A stretch of 27,986 bases of DNA, from positions 1-27,986 of the forward strand of contig JBNKEI010000014.1 of assembly GCA_050288705.1 (NCBI GenBank). Direction: 5' to 3'. This stretch comes from JBNKEI01 sp050288705. Lineage in GTDB: Bacteria; Myxococcota; Myxococcia; Myxococcales; UBA5297. The notes under the pieces are model-generated. The model worked only from the letters and a program-made list of their open reading frames with translations, searched no databases and was not told the origin of the DNA. This document shows positions 1 through 8,649 of this stretch, piece by piece; positions within the stretch are counted from its first letter, which is position 1; every line of letters begins with the position of its first letter. A program made the translations under genes and the position numbers.

Positions 1-180
1 CCTCCTCGTGCTCCTCCCAGAAATAATAAGCTGGAACCTTAAATTTAAATCAAATTAGCAATGAAATAGTTGCTGACTTACCAGGTCGCATGAGATATTT
101 CTGTATCTAAACAAACTGTCCACCAAAGCGGATCAGAGTCACTCCGAAGATCAACATCACTTGAAAAGCACCATTTGGCC

Positions 181-1089
181 TTATTGGTAAAACAAGGGCA
201 GATGGTCCAGTTTTTTAGCCTGCTGCTGGTCATGAGTATGCCATAGCTTCGCTCCAGTCTGCTCAATAAGCTCATCAATAACGACAAATGATTCTACCAA
301 TGCTTTTTTGTCTTCAGTCATTGAAGGAACCACATAATTTTTATGATCATCCTCATTCTGATATAGATCGCCTCCTAGTATCACCGGGCCTGTGTCTGCC
401 AGATCAACATAAAGCGCCATATGGCCAGGAGAATGCCCGGGAGTTGGTACTAGAATTACCGAGCGATCATTAAACAGATCGTAGAGACCTTCAATTTTTT
501 CTATCGAACTAAAATTGCTCAGCTCCATCAATGGGGTTGTGTCGAAACCGTATTGTTTTGCGTAGTCAATATTGTAGTCAATGCTTTCGTACTCCTTTTT
601 GTGAATTATCAGAGTAGAGTCTTTGAAATATGAAACATTTCCTATATGGTCAGGGTGAATATGAGACAAACCTAGATAATCGATATCGGAAGGCTTGACA
701 CCGATCTTTTCTAGTTGCGTCTTCAGTTTTACAGGTAAGCGCCAGGTTGCCATGCCTCCATAAATATCCATTCCTTCGTTCGTTTTTGCTATGGAGTCAG
801 CAAGCCCAGTATCCCAGATTAAGAGCCCTTTGGGATGAACAATCAGATAACATCTAATAGGCGCCTCAGCGCTCTTAGGCTCGCTTCCTGGTTGGAATAC
901 CGACATATCCTTAATGTTTACATGTCCGCTGTCGATAATATAGAGTTTTATTCCTGCCTTTCCTTTTCTATTGATATCCGATAGAACAAGCGAGTGTTTT
1001 TGCTGCAAATTGCATCCACCAGAAAAAAACGACGCTACAACAAAAATAGACGCTATTATTGCACCCATTGATTTTGTTTTGATTATCAC
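181..1089 (-). CDS. MBL-fold metallohydrolase lipoprotein (AHL-lactonase-like)
   Basis: This is a metallo-beta-lactamase-fold hydrolase of 302 residues. The zinc motif HIHPDH lies at 143-148, followed by H219 in GHSPGH, D241 in GGDLY and H284/H286 near the C-terminus. This order fits the AttM/AiiA-type N-acyl-homoserine-lactonase branch, but the substrate cannot be told from sequence. The N-terminus is a lipoprotein signal (basic start, hydrophobic stretch, lipobox SGGC with C26), so it is probably membrane-anchored outside the cytoplasm, unlike cytoplasmic AHL lactonases. The start is GTG, chosen because a perfect GGAGGT lies 5 nt upstream. The flavoprotein gene lies 119 bp upstream on the same strand, so the two could be co-transcribed and controlled by the divergent AraC regulator. 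Confidence 0.85.
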   Translation of the reverse strand: MIIKTKSMGAIIASIFVVASFFSGGCNLQQKHSLVLSDINRKGKAGIKLYIIDSGHVNIKDMSVFQPGSEPKSAEAPIRCYLIVHPKGLLIWDTGLADSIAKTNEGMDIYGGMATWRLPVKLKTQLEKIGVKPSDIDYLGLSHIHPDHIGNVSYFKDSTLIIHKKEYESIDYNIDYAKQYGFDTTPLMELSNFSSIEKIEGLYDLFNDRSVILVPTPGHSPGHMALYVDLADTGPVILGGDLYQNEDDHKNYVVPSMTEDKKALVESFVVIDELIEQTGAKLWHTHDQQQAKKLDHLPLFYQ

Positions 1090-1208
1090 AACAGACCTCC
1101 ATTGTTCTTATTGACAAATAGTTAGGGTAATAAAAAGCAATTTTTTGATTGTCCTGTGCGGCCTTTATATCAGATATGTTAACCAACCTGAGGCCGATAC
1201 TTCTTATT

Positions 1209-1856
1209 TTATCTCGTGCGCAAATCGACCCCCCCCATGTCAAAAGCTTTTTTACAATCGACGGGAAAAACTTCATTATGTCTTTTGAGCTTTTGAACGG
1301 GATCGAATATTGCTGGCCCCGTCTTTGAATAATCGTCGAACTGAAGAGTGTCGGTACTAAACAGCGATTCAGCAGTACCAAATATCATTCTAGGAGCGAA
1401 TTCAGCCAAAGAAAAGTAGCTCTCTAGTCCTGATTGTTCAATCTGGGCTTCTGAGATATTCATGGTATAGATGAAACCGAAATTAATCTTTTTGGAGAAC
1501 AGGTTTGGTCTGTCAGGATTGTAAGACATGTATGGATAGAATAATCGCTCGAAAAACATGCGCATTACTCCTGAAGCGGATCCATAGTAGATTGGAGTAC
1601 CCAGTATGAGCGCATCAATACCAGGTATTTCTTCCAGGATAGGCGTGATGTCATCTCTGGTTGCACAACGACCAAAACTTTTCCCCTCAAGCAGTTTACA
1701 AGTAAAACAACTCTTGCATCCTTTAAAGTCGAGATCGTAAAGATGGATAAGTTTGGTTTCTGCTCCTTGAGCTTGTGCTCCTTCAAGTGCTTTGTTCAGC
1801 AAAGTGGCCGTGTTCCAATTTTTCCTAGGACTTCCGTTAATTGCGAATACCTTCAT
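1209..1856 (-). CDS. NAD(P)H-dependent flavoprotein, iron-sulfur flavoprotein-like
   Basis: This 215-residue protein has a flavodoxin-like fold. The FMN phosphate loop GSPRKNWNTATLL is at 8-20, and GTPIYYGSASGVMRMFFER at 86-104 is the second flavin-contacting segment. Cysteines C47, C50, C53 and C64 form a CX2CX2CX10C cluster, resembling the compact cysteine motif of archaeal/bacterial iron-sulfur flavoproteins that may bind a 4Fe-4S cluster. Such proteins reduce small electron acceptors; the partner here is unknown. GGGAG sits 6 nt before the ATG. The divergent AraC gene starts only 49 bp away, so it is the likely regulator. An eight-G run (coding sense) lies about eight codons before the stop and would change only the C-terminal tail if it slipped. 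Confidence 0.85.
   Translation of the reverse strand: MKVFAINGSPRKNWNTATLLNKALEGAQAQGAETKLIHLYDLDFKGCKSCFTCKLLEGKSFGRCATRDDITPILEEIPGIDALILGTPIYYGSASGVMRMFFERLFYPYMSYNPDRPNLFSKKINFGFIYTMNISEAQIEQSGLESYFSLAEFAPRMIFGTAESLFSTDTLQFDDYSKTGPAIFDPVQKLKRHNEVFPVDCKKAFDMGGVDLRTR
1229..1236. repeat. C8/G8 homopolymer in flavoprotein 3' end
   Basis: Eight consecutive C on the plus strand (G8 in the coding sense) lie in the last codons of the flavoprotein gene. The length is typical of slippage-prone tracts and also of assembly indels. Confidence 0.9.
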
Positions 1857-1905
1857 TGTTAACTCCCTTTAGTTGAATTATGATGATTAACCATAACGAC
1901 CTTGC

Positions 1906-2955
1906 ATGGATAGATCTATGCCCGAAACGACCAAAAACACAACCGATCGTACCAAACCAGCTGTTCCAGATTTTCCAGCAGATGCGGTCAGCACCATCTT
2001 AGAAACGCTTCATTTTATTGGTGGTTGTTTTGGGAGACCAACACTTCGGGCTCCCTGGGGAATACGAATTGAGCGGGAGGCTATCCTGAAGATGTTTCCA
2101 GGGAAAGGGGCTGTTGCAAATTTTCACGCAATTCTTAACGGAACAGCCGTTCTCGAATGTTCGAAAGAAATAGATTATCTCGCAGATGGCGATATAGTCT
2201 TTTTCAAAGACATTAAAGATCACACTTTGGCAAGTGACGTTAATGTAAAACCAATACGTATTCATAACAAATCGCCAGAAAGTATGACTCAAACCCAGGC
2301 TCAATGTAATTCAACGAATTATTTTGAAGGCAATTCAGGACCAGAAACAACGGCTATTTTTGGAAGCATATTCTATCCGCACCAACCATCTATTCACCCT
2401 ATGCTTTCAATACTTCCCGATAAGATCATCCTATCCAGATCTGGAGACGAGTCCAGACAGCGTGTCGACCAAGTTCTAGATTTTATTGCTTCTGAAAGTC
2501 AAAGTAATCGTATTGCTTCTAAAGTGCTCGTCAATCGTCTCTGTGATGTTTTGTTTATCCAAATTGTTAGGCATGCTATCGAGAAGTCCTTGGCAAGTGA
2601 ACCAAGCTGGCTTGGCGGGCTTCAAGATTACAGAATTCAAGAGGCTATAATGGCTATCCACGAATACCCTGGGGTACCTTGGGATATTAAATCATTAGCT
2701 CAAAGAGCGGGAATGAGTCGTACTAATTTCGCCCGACGATTCGTCGAGAAAGTCGGAGAACCACCATTGACATATCTCACCCGATGGCGCATGCACTTGG
2801 CAGCTAATATGCTGCTTCAAGAAGCAGAATCGATTATCTCTATTGCCGAGCATGTCGGTTATAGTTCGGAGCCTGGGTTTTGCCGTGCCTTTACCCAAAT
2901 GGTGGGAGTATCACCATCAAAATTTAGAAAATCCTACGTACCTCCTAAACACTAA
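1906..2955 (+). CDS. AraC-family regulator with cupin-type sensor domain
   Basis: This is a 349-residue transcriptional regulator. Residues about 25-205 match the cupin-type ligand-binding half (AraC_binding-2/Cupin_6 style), with FHAILNGTAVLE near 73-84 and a conserved H106. Residues about 240-347 form the double helix-turn-helix: LAQRAGMSRTNFARRF is the first recognition unit and IAEHVGYSSEPGFCRAF the second, ending in the usual GVSPSKFRKSY. Two ATGs compete: the first has no clear ribosome site, while the second (residue 5, base 1918) has GGA 7 nt upstream, so the true protein may be four residues shorter. It is divergent from the flavoprotein/MBL pair with a 49-bp shared promoter region, the classic arrangement for a local activator. 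The ligand is unknown. Confidence 0.9.
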   Translation: MDRSMPETTKNTTDRTKPAVPDFPADAVSTILETLHFIGGCFGRPTLRAPWGIRIEREAILKMFPGKGAVANFHAILNGTAVLECSKEIDYLADGDIVFFKDIKDHTLASDVNVKPIRIHNKSPESMTQTQAQCNSTNYFEGNSGPETTAIFGSIFYPHQPSIHPMLSILPDKIILSRSGDESRQRVDQVLDFIASESQSNRIASKVLVNRLCDVLFIQIVRHAIEKSLASEPSWLGGLQDYRIQEAIMAIHEYPGVPWDIKSLAQRAGMSRTNFARRFVEKVGEPPLTYLTRWRMHLAANMLLQEAESIISIAEHVGYSSEPGFCRAFTQMVGVSPSKFRKSYVPPKH

Positions 2956-3099
2956 ACAGCTCTTACCTAAATATCTGACCATCTCGACTGGCGAAAACCT
3001 GACGGAGGCCTCAAAGACATGAGTTGTGGGTTGCCCTTTTGCGTATGGAGGCCAACGGCTTATTTAAGCTGCCTGTTCCACTAGGGACTGTTCCTGGGT

Positions 3100-4015
3100 T
3101 TGTTGAATGTCAGCCAACGGGGCAACTTCTTGTTCGCCCGATTTTCCCTGAGGAACGTGATGGGTTTGATTATCGCGCATGCCGAGGGACGGCAGGAAAG
3201 AATGCTTGCCAAAATCAAAAACGCCGAAGACCAAAACAATAGAGTAGACTCGAACGAATTTTTTGCCCCGAAATCGACTAATGATGCTCCAGGCTCGGAT
3301 AAATCAGAGAAAAGTAAGCGCAAAGGACATGGTCGAAATGGAATTCATGCATTTAATAAAGCAAAGCACCTCGTTCACGCATTAGCGGCCGGTATAATTG
3401 GTATGCGTTGTGAGGTTTGCGGGATTGGCCGGATATCACGCTATCGAGAGAAGGATATTATACGCGTTATTGGACAACCTTTATTTGATGCTGAAATTCA
3501 TCATTACGAACAAGGGAGATGCAAGAATTGCGGTCGAATTATTCGTGCCGATGGTCTATAAGGCCATCGAAAGATATGCCATTTAACATGCGATAAGTCT
3601 TCAAATAGACGATACAGGTTCCATAGTCGTTGAAATTCAACGTGAGATACAGGAAGAAAAGGCTTTTCTCGAGGCTGCTGGCAAATCTACTCGAAATGTC
3701 CGGACCGGCATCAATGCGACGGGAATGTATTGGAAAACGCCGAATAGCTTAATTTTCCTTTTCTGTACCGGACGACATCATGCTGGCGAGGTCATAGACC
3801 AACTTCTTAAATATCGAAGGAATCCAATTTCAGAATTAGTAAAAATAGCTGAGGTTAACAACTCCGCCGGTATCGGCTCGTGCGGATACCGCTTCTTACT
3901 TCGCCAATTATCAAACGCTGCTTTTAATGTTTCTAATGGGCAAGTCGCCGAAACACAGGTCCGAGATACTTTCGCAACTGCTCATAAAGTGTCTTTCTAC
4001 GGCACTTCGGAATAA
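3100..4015 (+). pseudogene. Degenerate IS66-family transposase
   Basis: This is a decayed IS66 (TnpC-type) transposase. The first frame (3100-3561) carries the basic KRKGHGRNG segment and the zinc-binding domain with paired CxxC motifs (RCEVCG and RCKNCGR). It then stops. A second frame resumes around 3587 with LQIDDTGSIVVEIQ, which resembles the first catalytic Asp of the DDE core (DET/DDT), and continues to FLFCTGRHHAGEVIDQLL, matching the IS66 'f.sgRHAGe' segment. The middle of the usual ~500-residue protein is missing, frames change, and an in-frame stop lies between the parts. No clear terminal inverted repeats or TnpA/TnpB partners were found. The fragment is not functional. Confidence 0.7.
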
Positions 4016-4153
4016 AAACCACGTGATACTTGCACTCCCATTTCGAATGACACAGACTTTCCAAATCGTCCATCGGAACTCCTATCGTGTGCTTGGCGGC
4101 TCACGAGAAGGTTCCTGTGGACGATTTCTGTAAAAGTCAAATTTTGACTGTCA

Positions 4154-4170
4154 CCCCGGCAAAGCCGGGG
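4154..4170. terminator. GC hairpin between convergent IS66 remnant and caspase gene
   Basis: A perfect 7-bp stem (CCCCGGC / GCCGGGG) with an AAA loop lies 13 bp beyond the caspase-gene stop codon. There is no following T-run on either strand, so it may be a REP-like hairpin or a Rho-assisted/RNA-stabilising end rather than a canonical intrinsic terminator. Confidence 0.4.
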
Positions 4171-4183
4171 AATTCCTATGCTA

Positions 4184-5710
4184 TTAAAACCTAGCCTCAA
4201 TATTTCCCGGAGAAACAGATATTGGCAGTTCAGTCGGATTCTCGGGCAGCAAAAGCAATACCGCACCCAATATCGCGGTGGCGCCTGCGGCGATATAAAG
4301 AATATTGGCCGCTCGCCTTCGCCGGTTCAAGGAATTCAGGCGATCAACATGCTCAATTTGCGACTGACTAGATGAATCGTCAGTTTTCATTGTTGAATAG
4401 TGGAGTCCTCCTCCAATAACGCCTGCTACAGCTCCTACCGCTAAACTCCCCCAACCTAGTCGCGAACGTAACATTGTCGAGGACTTTCTTTCCTCCCGCT
4501 CTACAAGCGTTGCTGCATCGACAAGTGAATACCTATTTACGAAGCGAATTCCAAAAGGCCGAGCAAAAAGCATTTGGAAAGCTTCATGGGCGGCGCCACG
4601 AGCTTCTATGCGTGATTTATGGGGAGACATATAACAGATTTCCAATTGTTGCGGTTTTTTTGGAAAAGGAATTTCGTATTCTTGGTTATTGGAAGCACTG
4701 CGCAAAAATATTTTGCCTTGATGGGCTCTTGGTTGGATAAGATTAACAACTTGGCCTAATTGATTGTGAAAATCGAGTATGCGTACACCAAGACCATCCT
4801 CCAGAATCCAGTGATCGGCATGATCACCGTCGATTTGAATAGACCGATTCATTGGTTCGCGTAAATCAACAAGGGTATTGGTTACCTGCGGCGGCCTGGC
4901 GAAAATTTTCGGCCGAAAACGCTCGTTAGGAACTGACGCGCTTGCTTGCGAAACAAAAGCGGCAATTTCCAAATAACTCACCCGGCCATCATTGTTGGCA
5001 TCGGCAGCACCATATAGCCCCGATCTAACCACATGGCTAAACACCCCCCCCTGAAAGCCCTCCCATTCATGACTTTCGTTAGCTGAAGAGGTGGAAAGTA
5101 GCAATCCGATCCGCTTATTTGCCGCAAGTCTTGGTTGGGAAACAAAGTTTTGAATAGAGCGATGCTTTCCTCCCGGTCCTCGCGGATATGCCAGAAAAAA
5201 AGAATTGCAGGCGTCTACGATAAGGTGAAACTGATCGGCAGGAATTTTATTTATAATATCATTCACCAAGTCATTACCGGAAATTCGTGCATCTTCCAGC
5301 GAAATATAGCCCTCGCCATTGTATATGTTCCCGTGACCAGCGTAGTAAAAATAAAGCACTGTAGATAATCCGCTCGCCCTAGCGGTTGCAATATCTTTGG
5401 CAAGCAATTGTAATGTGTTTTTATACACTTCTAAGCGAGGTGCAAGCGACTCTGCGGAAGCTTGTGAATGTAGACGACGCGTATTTTCGTCCAGGTTTGA
5501 TAAAAGATAAGTGTTTGCTGCTCCAACTGCCCGGAAAAAATCAAAGAAGCTAGCCGCATCGTCATCTGCGTATTGGAGTTTCGACTGGTTTTTGTCAACG
5601 CTGTGATTGGTTCCCACCAAAATCGCAAAAACAGCGGTGTCTTTATGCTTTTCAACGGGCGAATTTGCTAATTTGAGTAAACATGCCATTACTAACAATA
5701 CACTATTCAT
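4184..5710 (-). CDS. Caspase-like (peptidase C14) protein with C-terminal membrane segments
   Basis: This is a 508-residue caspase-fold peptidase. The catalytic dyad is visible: H126 in YYAGHG and C168 in VDACNS, preceded by the fold-start strand AVFAILVGTN and the YADDDA helix at 47-52. After the peptidase domain comes an EF-hand-like loop, DANNDGRVSYLE (237-248), which may bind calcium. A beta-rich region of unknown family (about 280-400) follows, then two hydrophobic helices (about 418-437 and 468-488) separated by a charged loop. The N-terminus is a short hydrophobic stretch that could be a weak signal peptide, but it lacks basic residues. The start ATG overlaps the anti-sigma stop and has AAGGA 6-7 nt upstream, so translation is coupled. 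It is the last gene of the sigma/anti-sigma operon. An eight-G run lies inside the peptidase domain. The cleavage target is unknown. Confidence 0.88.
   Translation of the reverse strand: MNSVLLVMACLLKLANSPVEKHKDTAVFAILVGTNHSVDKNQSKLQYADDDAASFFDFFRAVGAANTYLLSNLDENTRRLHSQASAESLAPRLEVYKNTLQLLAKDIATARASGLSTVLYFYYAGHGNIYNGEGYISLEDARISGNDLVNDIINKIPADQFHLIVDACNSFFLAYPRGPGGKHRSIQNFVSQPRLAANKRIGLLLSTSSANESHEWEGFQGGVFSHVVRSGLYGAADANNDGRVSYLEIAAFVSQASASVPNERFRPKIFARPPQVTNTLVDLREPMNRSIQIDGDHADHWILEDGLGVRILDFHNQLGQVVNLIQPRAHQGKIFLRSASNNQEYEIPFPKKPQQLEICYMSPHKSRIEARGAAHEAFQMLFARPFGIRFVNRYSLVDAATLVEREERKSSTMLRSRLGWGSLAVGAVAGVIGGGLHYSTMKTDDSSSQSQIEHVDRLNSLNRRRRAANILYIAAGATAILGAVLLLLPENPTELPISVSPGNIEARF
5044..5051. 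repeat. C8/G8 homopolymer within caspase-domain coding region
   Basis: Eight consecutive C (G8 in the coding sense) encode the GGV of FQGGVFS, about 53 residues after the catalytic cysteine. A one-base slip would remove the EF-hand-like loop and membrane segments. Confidence 0.9.
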
Positions 5711-6473
5711 GATCTATCCTTATTTCCCGCCATTGCTCAATTGCGCCGGTAATAGGCAAAGGATGTTTGCCTTTTTCCATAAGCTTTTCAACTTCTCGCA
5801 CCGTAATAGGAAAGTCCAAAAAAATACTAAATATACGTAGCTTACGCCCAGTAAACGAGTGAGAAATGGCTTCTGGAAGCTCATGAAATTTGTTGCCGCC
5901 GCTCTGAATTTTTATTGCTGATGGATTTTGTGATGCATCAGTCCATTTTGGGTAAAACCAGTAGATTCGATTATGTTCATCTAAACCAAAAATCATCAAT
6001 CGGTTTTTATTTAGAGTATTGCTATACGCAAAGGCCAGTTCGTCGTCCGCGCGAAAACTGTGACCAATTCTAACTGCTGGTTGCCCGGGAGAAACGCGAT
6101 ATATTCTCAGGTCGTTCTGGGAAGCATTTGTTTGTGAATAGCCGCGTGCAGCAAATCCCTGATTGTCATATTTCGGGGACCGAAAACTCAAAAAAATGAG
6201 CACTGCAATAACTGCCAAAGAAGCAAATGAAACTATAGGAATGCGCAAACGACTGACGGACACACGGGATTGCAAACCTAAAGCTTTAGCAATTCTGTTT
6301 TTGGGGCCTATCGCTTTGGGATCAAGCCGTTCCCATAGCAAAAAGCGCTCATAAAGCTTTCTACAATCTGCACAATGAGGCAAATGGTCTAACAAAAGCT
6401 TTTCAGAAGAAAATGACCTCAACGCAAAATGGTTTTGTACCATGCGAGCCATTGGGCATCGTTTTTGTTGCAT
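5703..6473 (-). CDS. Zinc-binding anti-sigma factor with C-terminal DUF4384-like sensor domain
   Basis: This is a single-pass membrane anti-sigma factor. The N-terminal cytoplasmic part has the HxxxCxxC zinc anti-sigma motif (HLPHCADC) with an upstream Cys about 28 residues before. A hydrophobic segment (RIPIVSFASLAVIAVLIFLSF) follows. The outer ~155 residues, with LAFAYSN...RLMIFGLDEHNRIYWFYPKW, resemble the DUF4384-type domain often encoded beside myxobacterial caspase-like genes; that name is from memory of the family. The chosen ATG lies 2 nt after the sigma stop, with GAGG about 10 nt upstream. A TTG nine bases earlier would overlap the sigma gene but has poor spacing. It presumably holds the sigma factor inactive until a signal reaches the exposed domain. 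The 3' end overlaps the caspase gene by 8 nt. Confidence 0.8.
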   Translation of the reverse strand: MQQKRCPMARMVQNHFALRSFSSEKLLLDHLPHCADCRKLYERFLLWERLDPKAIGPKNRIAKALGLQSRVSVSRLRIPIVSFASLAVIAVLIFLSFRSPKYDNQGFAARGYSQTNASQNDLRIYRVSPGQPAVRIGHSFRADDELAFAYSNTLNKNRLMIFGLDEHNRIYWFYPKWTDASQNPSAIKIQSGGNKFHELPEAISHSFTGRKLRIFSIFLDFPITVREVEKLMEKGKHPLPITGAIEQWREIRIDHE

Positions 6474-6475
6474 GT

Positions 6476-7105
6476 TTAACAATCCTCTGCATCAATCAAA
6501 AATTTCTTAAGCAAAGAGCGCACTCGCACTTCCTGATAGGCGAGAGTAGTTCTGCTAATACTAAGTGCTTCAGCCGCTTCTCGCTGCCCCAGTTGATTTA
6601 AGAACCGTTTTTCGAAGACTCCATCCCACTTTCTGGGGAGAATATCCCGACGAAAACGCTCAATGAGAATGCGTGCTTCCGATTCGCTTTCAAATCCCTC
6701 TTGAGCACGGCAATCAAGTTCTGCAATATTGTTTTCTGGAATTTCGCGAGAGTGCCTTCTAACAAAATCGATAGCCATATTGCGAGCAGCAGTAGCGAGC
6801 CAGGATGAAAAAGATCCACCTTTGAAATTCGAACGAAAACTACGAGTGTCTAGCATGCGAAGAAAAAACTCTTGGACGACAGTCTCCCGATCGGCGCCGG
6901 ATAAAAATTTTCCTACTACAACGTAAACCATGTCGAAATGATTACGGTAGCATTCTTCCATTATTGTGCGTTCGCCTTGATGAAATCGCCGGAGGAACTC
7001 GGTTTCGTCGTATATTTTGGCTTGTTCTTCTCTTAGTGGCCCTTGGAGTAAAAATGTTTCGCTAAATCTATGAACGAATGAGCGAGTGGTTTTAGACGAA
7101 TTCAT
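6476..7105 (-). CDS. ECF-type RNA polymerase sigma factor
   Basis: This 209-residue sigma-70 protein has only regions 2 and 4. Region 2 runs from about residue 50 to 115, with MVYVVVGKFLSGADRETVVQEFFLRML and the region 2.3-2.4 segment FSSWLATAARNMAIDFVRRH. Region 4 is the C-terminal helix-turn-helix GQREAAEALSISRTTLAYQEVRVRSLLKKF. It is the first gene of a three-gene minus-strand operon; the anti-sigma gene starts 2 nt after its stop and the caspase gene overlaps the anti-sigma end. No strong ribosome site precedes the ATG, but no better in-frame start keeps region 2 intact. It probably directs transcription of its own operon and perhaps the protease upstream. Confidence 0.85.
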   Translation of the reverse strand: MNSSKTTRSFVHRFSETFLLQGPLREEQAKIYDETEFLRRFHQGERTIMEECYRNHFDMVYVVVGKFLSGADRETVVQEFFLRMLDTRSFRSNFKGGSFSSWLATAARNMAIDFVRRHSREIPENNIAELDCRAQEGFESESEARILIERFRRDILPRKWDGVFEKRFLNQLGQREAAEALSISRTTLAYQEVRVRSLLKKFLIDAEDC

Positions 7106-7247
7106 TTGTAATCAAAAAAGTTAGTATTTGGACAAGTTAATTCTGCTCAAGTTCTCTTCATTAGATTCTGGCCTACCATGGACATGTTTTTAAATCTATC
7201 TTAAAATTATGAAGGAATAAGCACATGTGCGATAATGGATACCAAGT

Positions 7248-8570
7248 TTAATCTGTGGACAAAGTTGATTTGCGAATTTTTCTCGAATTCCGAGGAAACC
7301 ATTGTATCAACAAGACCAGCACCACTAACTCCACAATAGGGATAGGCACTCTTGAAGCTGAATCCCCACTTGCTACTATGCAGCCGCCAAAAACCGGCGA
7401 ACTTTCAAACTCAAAAATCGGCATAAACGGGCAGTCGCTGGCACAGGGGCCCGTGTGTTCATCAATAGAGCATTGTCCATCACCACAAGAACTGAAACCA
7501 TTACAAAGCAACTCACTCGACCATCCTGAATCGCATAAGGCAGCTATGGCGGTTCGAGCATAACTTGCATGCTCTGCGCTTTGGGCGTTAGATGTTTCCA
7601 GTGGGTCCACGTGGCGAGCAACGAAACAATCCCTTTCTTTTTGGTACTCAAAGTCAGTGCCGCCGCGCACGACAATGGCAACCAACTCGTTATGTTTATT
7701 GAAAACACCAGATCCACTACTCCCGAAAAAAGTGTCGCTGGTTATGCTTAGATAGTCGCGCTTACTTTCACGCGTATCTAAAACTATTGCCCCACTATCG
7801 ATTTTGGTGGGAAGACCAGCAGGGTGGCCAATAACAGTGACGCGCTCCCCCACTGAAATCTCCGTTTCTGCAAGCACCGCGGCATGCTTGGCCAACGAAA
7901 CTGGCCTATCTAGCTGGACAATCGCATGGTCAAATCGCCGCCTTTCACCGTCAGAGCTGTAATTGCTTAAAAGTACTGCCCTACATCGATAGACATTGCC
8001 TACCGCGGGTTTGGGCTGGTCGCCAGCAGCTAAAATAGCGTACCCGAATACCCATAACTGTCGCTGGCAAGGCACCACCCGCATACAGTGCGCCGCAGTC
8101 AGAATCAGATCTTCGCCAATAAATACGCCTGAGCAGCGAGACAAGGAAGGCTGGGAACCAAACCTCTCGGATTCACAAAGAGGAATAATATCCTCCAGGC
8201 TTTCGGGTTTTATTACCAACGAATTATCTCCAATATTTTTTATGGCAAGCCTATCAAACAGGGCAACAGTGCTCTGTGTAGCAAGAGAACGAAGTTCCCC
8301 ATCTTCCACCGCATAAACATCGGCGCGATCGTCATTACCATGTATTAATGCAGAAGTTGCAATGTTTGACTCTTTACTATCGACGTCAATTGGTTCGCTG
8401 GCGCTACAAGAACACAGCACGAGTACCAGCAGGAATAGCCATTGTTTGCCAACAGTTTTTTTGCGCGGGAATGTATTTCGCTTCATAGTATCCAAATAAT
8501 GAGTGGAAGCAAGCGAGGTAAAACACAAACTCGGTACAAACGCTATATTGTCGTACCGAGCAACAAACAT
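7248..8570 (-). CDS. Exported trypsin-like serine protease with MYXO-CTERM-like tail
   Basis: This is a secreted S1-family peptidase. In 440-residue numbering the triad is H161 (LTAAHC), D214 (FDHAIVQL) and S285 (GSSGSG), with VIGHPAG in between as in trypsin-2 type proteins. Two starts are possible: the first ATG has GAGG 7 nt upstream but leaves a 28-residue leader; residue 29 (base 8486) gives a normal basic-hydrophobic signal ending in a lipobox-like LCSC. The C-terminus holds the cysteine motif CGDGQCSIDEHTGPCASDC (362-380), then GGC, a hydrophobic helix (about 408-424) and a basic tail, resembling the MYXO-CTERM sorting signal. It lies 142 bp upstream of the sigma operon on the same strand. 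Substrate unknown. Confidence 0.85.
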   Translation of the reverse strand: MFVARYDNIAFVPSLCFTSLASTHYLDTMKRNTFPRKKTVGKQWLFLLVLVLCSCSASEPIDVDSKESNIATSALIHGNDDRADVYAVEDGELRSLATQSTVALFDRLAIKNIGDNSLVIKPESLEDIIPLCESERFGSQPSLSRCSGVFIGEDLILTAAHCMRVVPCQRQLWVFGYAILAAGDQPKPAVGNVYRCRAVLLSNYSSDGERRRFDHAIVQLDRPVSLAKHAAVLAETEISVGERVTVIGHPAGLPTKIDSGAIVLDTRESKRDYLSITSDTFFGSSGSGVFNKHNELVAIVVRGGTDFEYQKERDCFVARHVDPLETSNAQSAEHASYARTAIAALCDSGWSSELLCNGFSSCGDGQCSIDEHTGPCASDCPFMPIFEFESSPVFGGCIVASGDSASRVPIPIVELVVLVLLIQWFPRNSRKIRKSTLSTD

Positions 8571-8649
8571 TTTGCTGCCTCAAGCATATTAAGCTGAAAA
8601 AAACATTTGCTTACACAAATTATGCATGATTTTGCGGTCAATGCTTTTT

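Noticed and set aside
181..287. Minus-strand 69-codon frame at 78-287
   Set aside because: Overlaps the MBL gene in another frame, no ribosome site, no recognisable motif.
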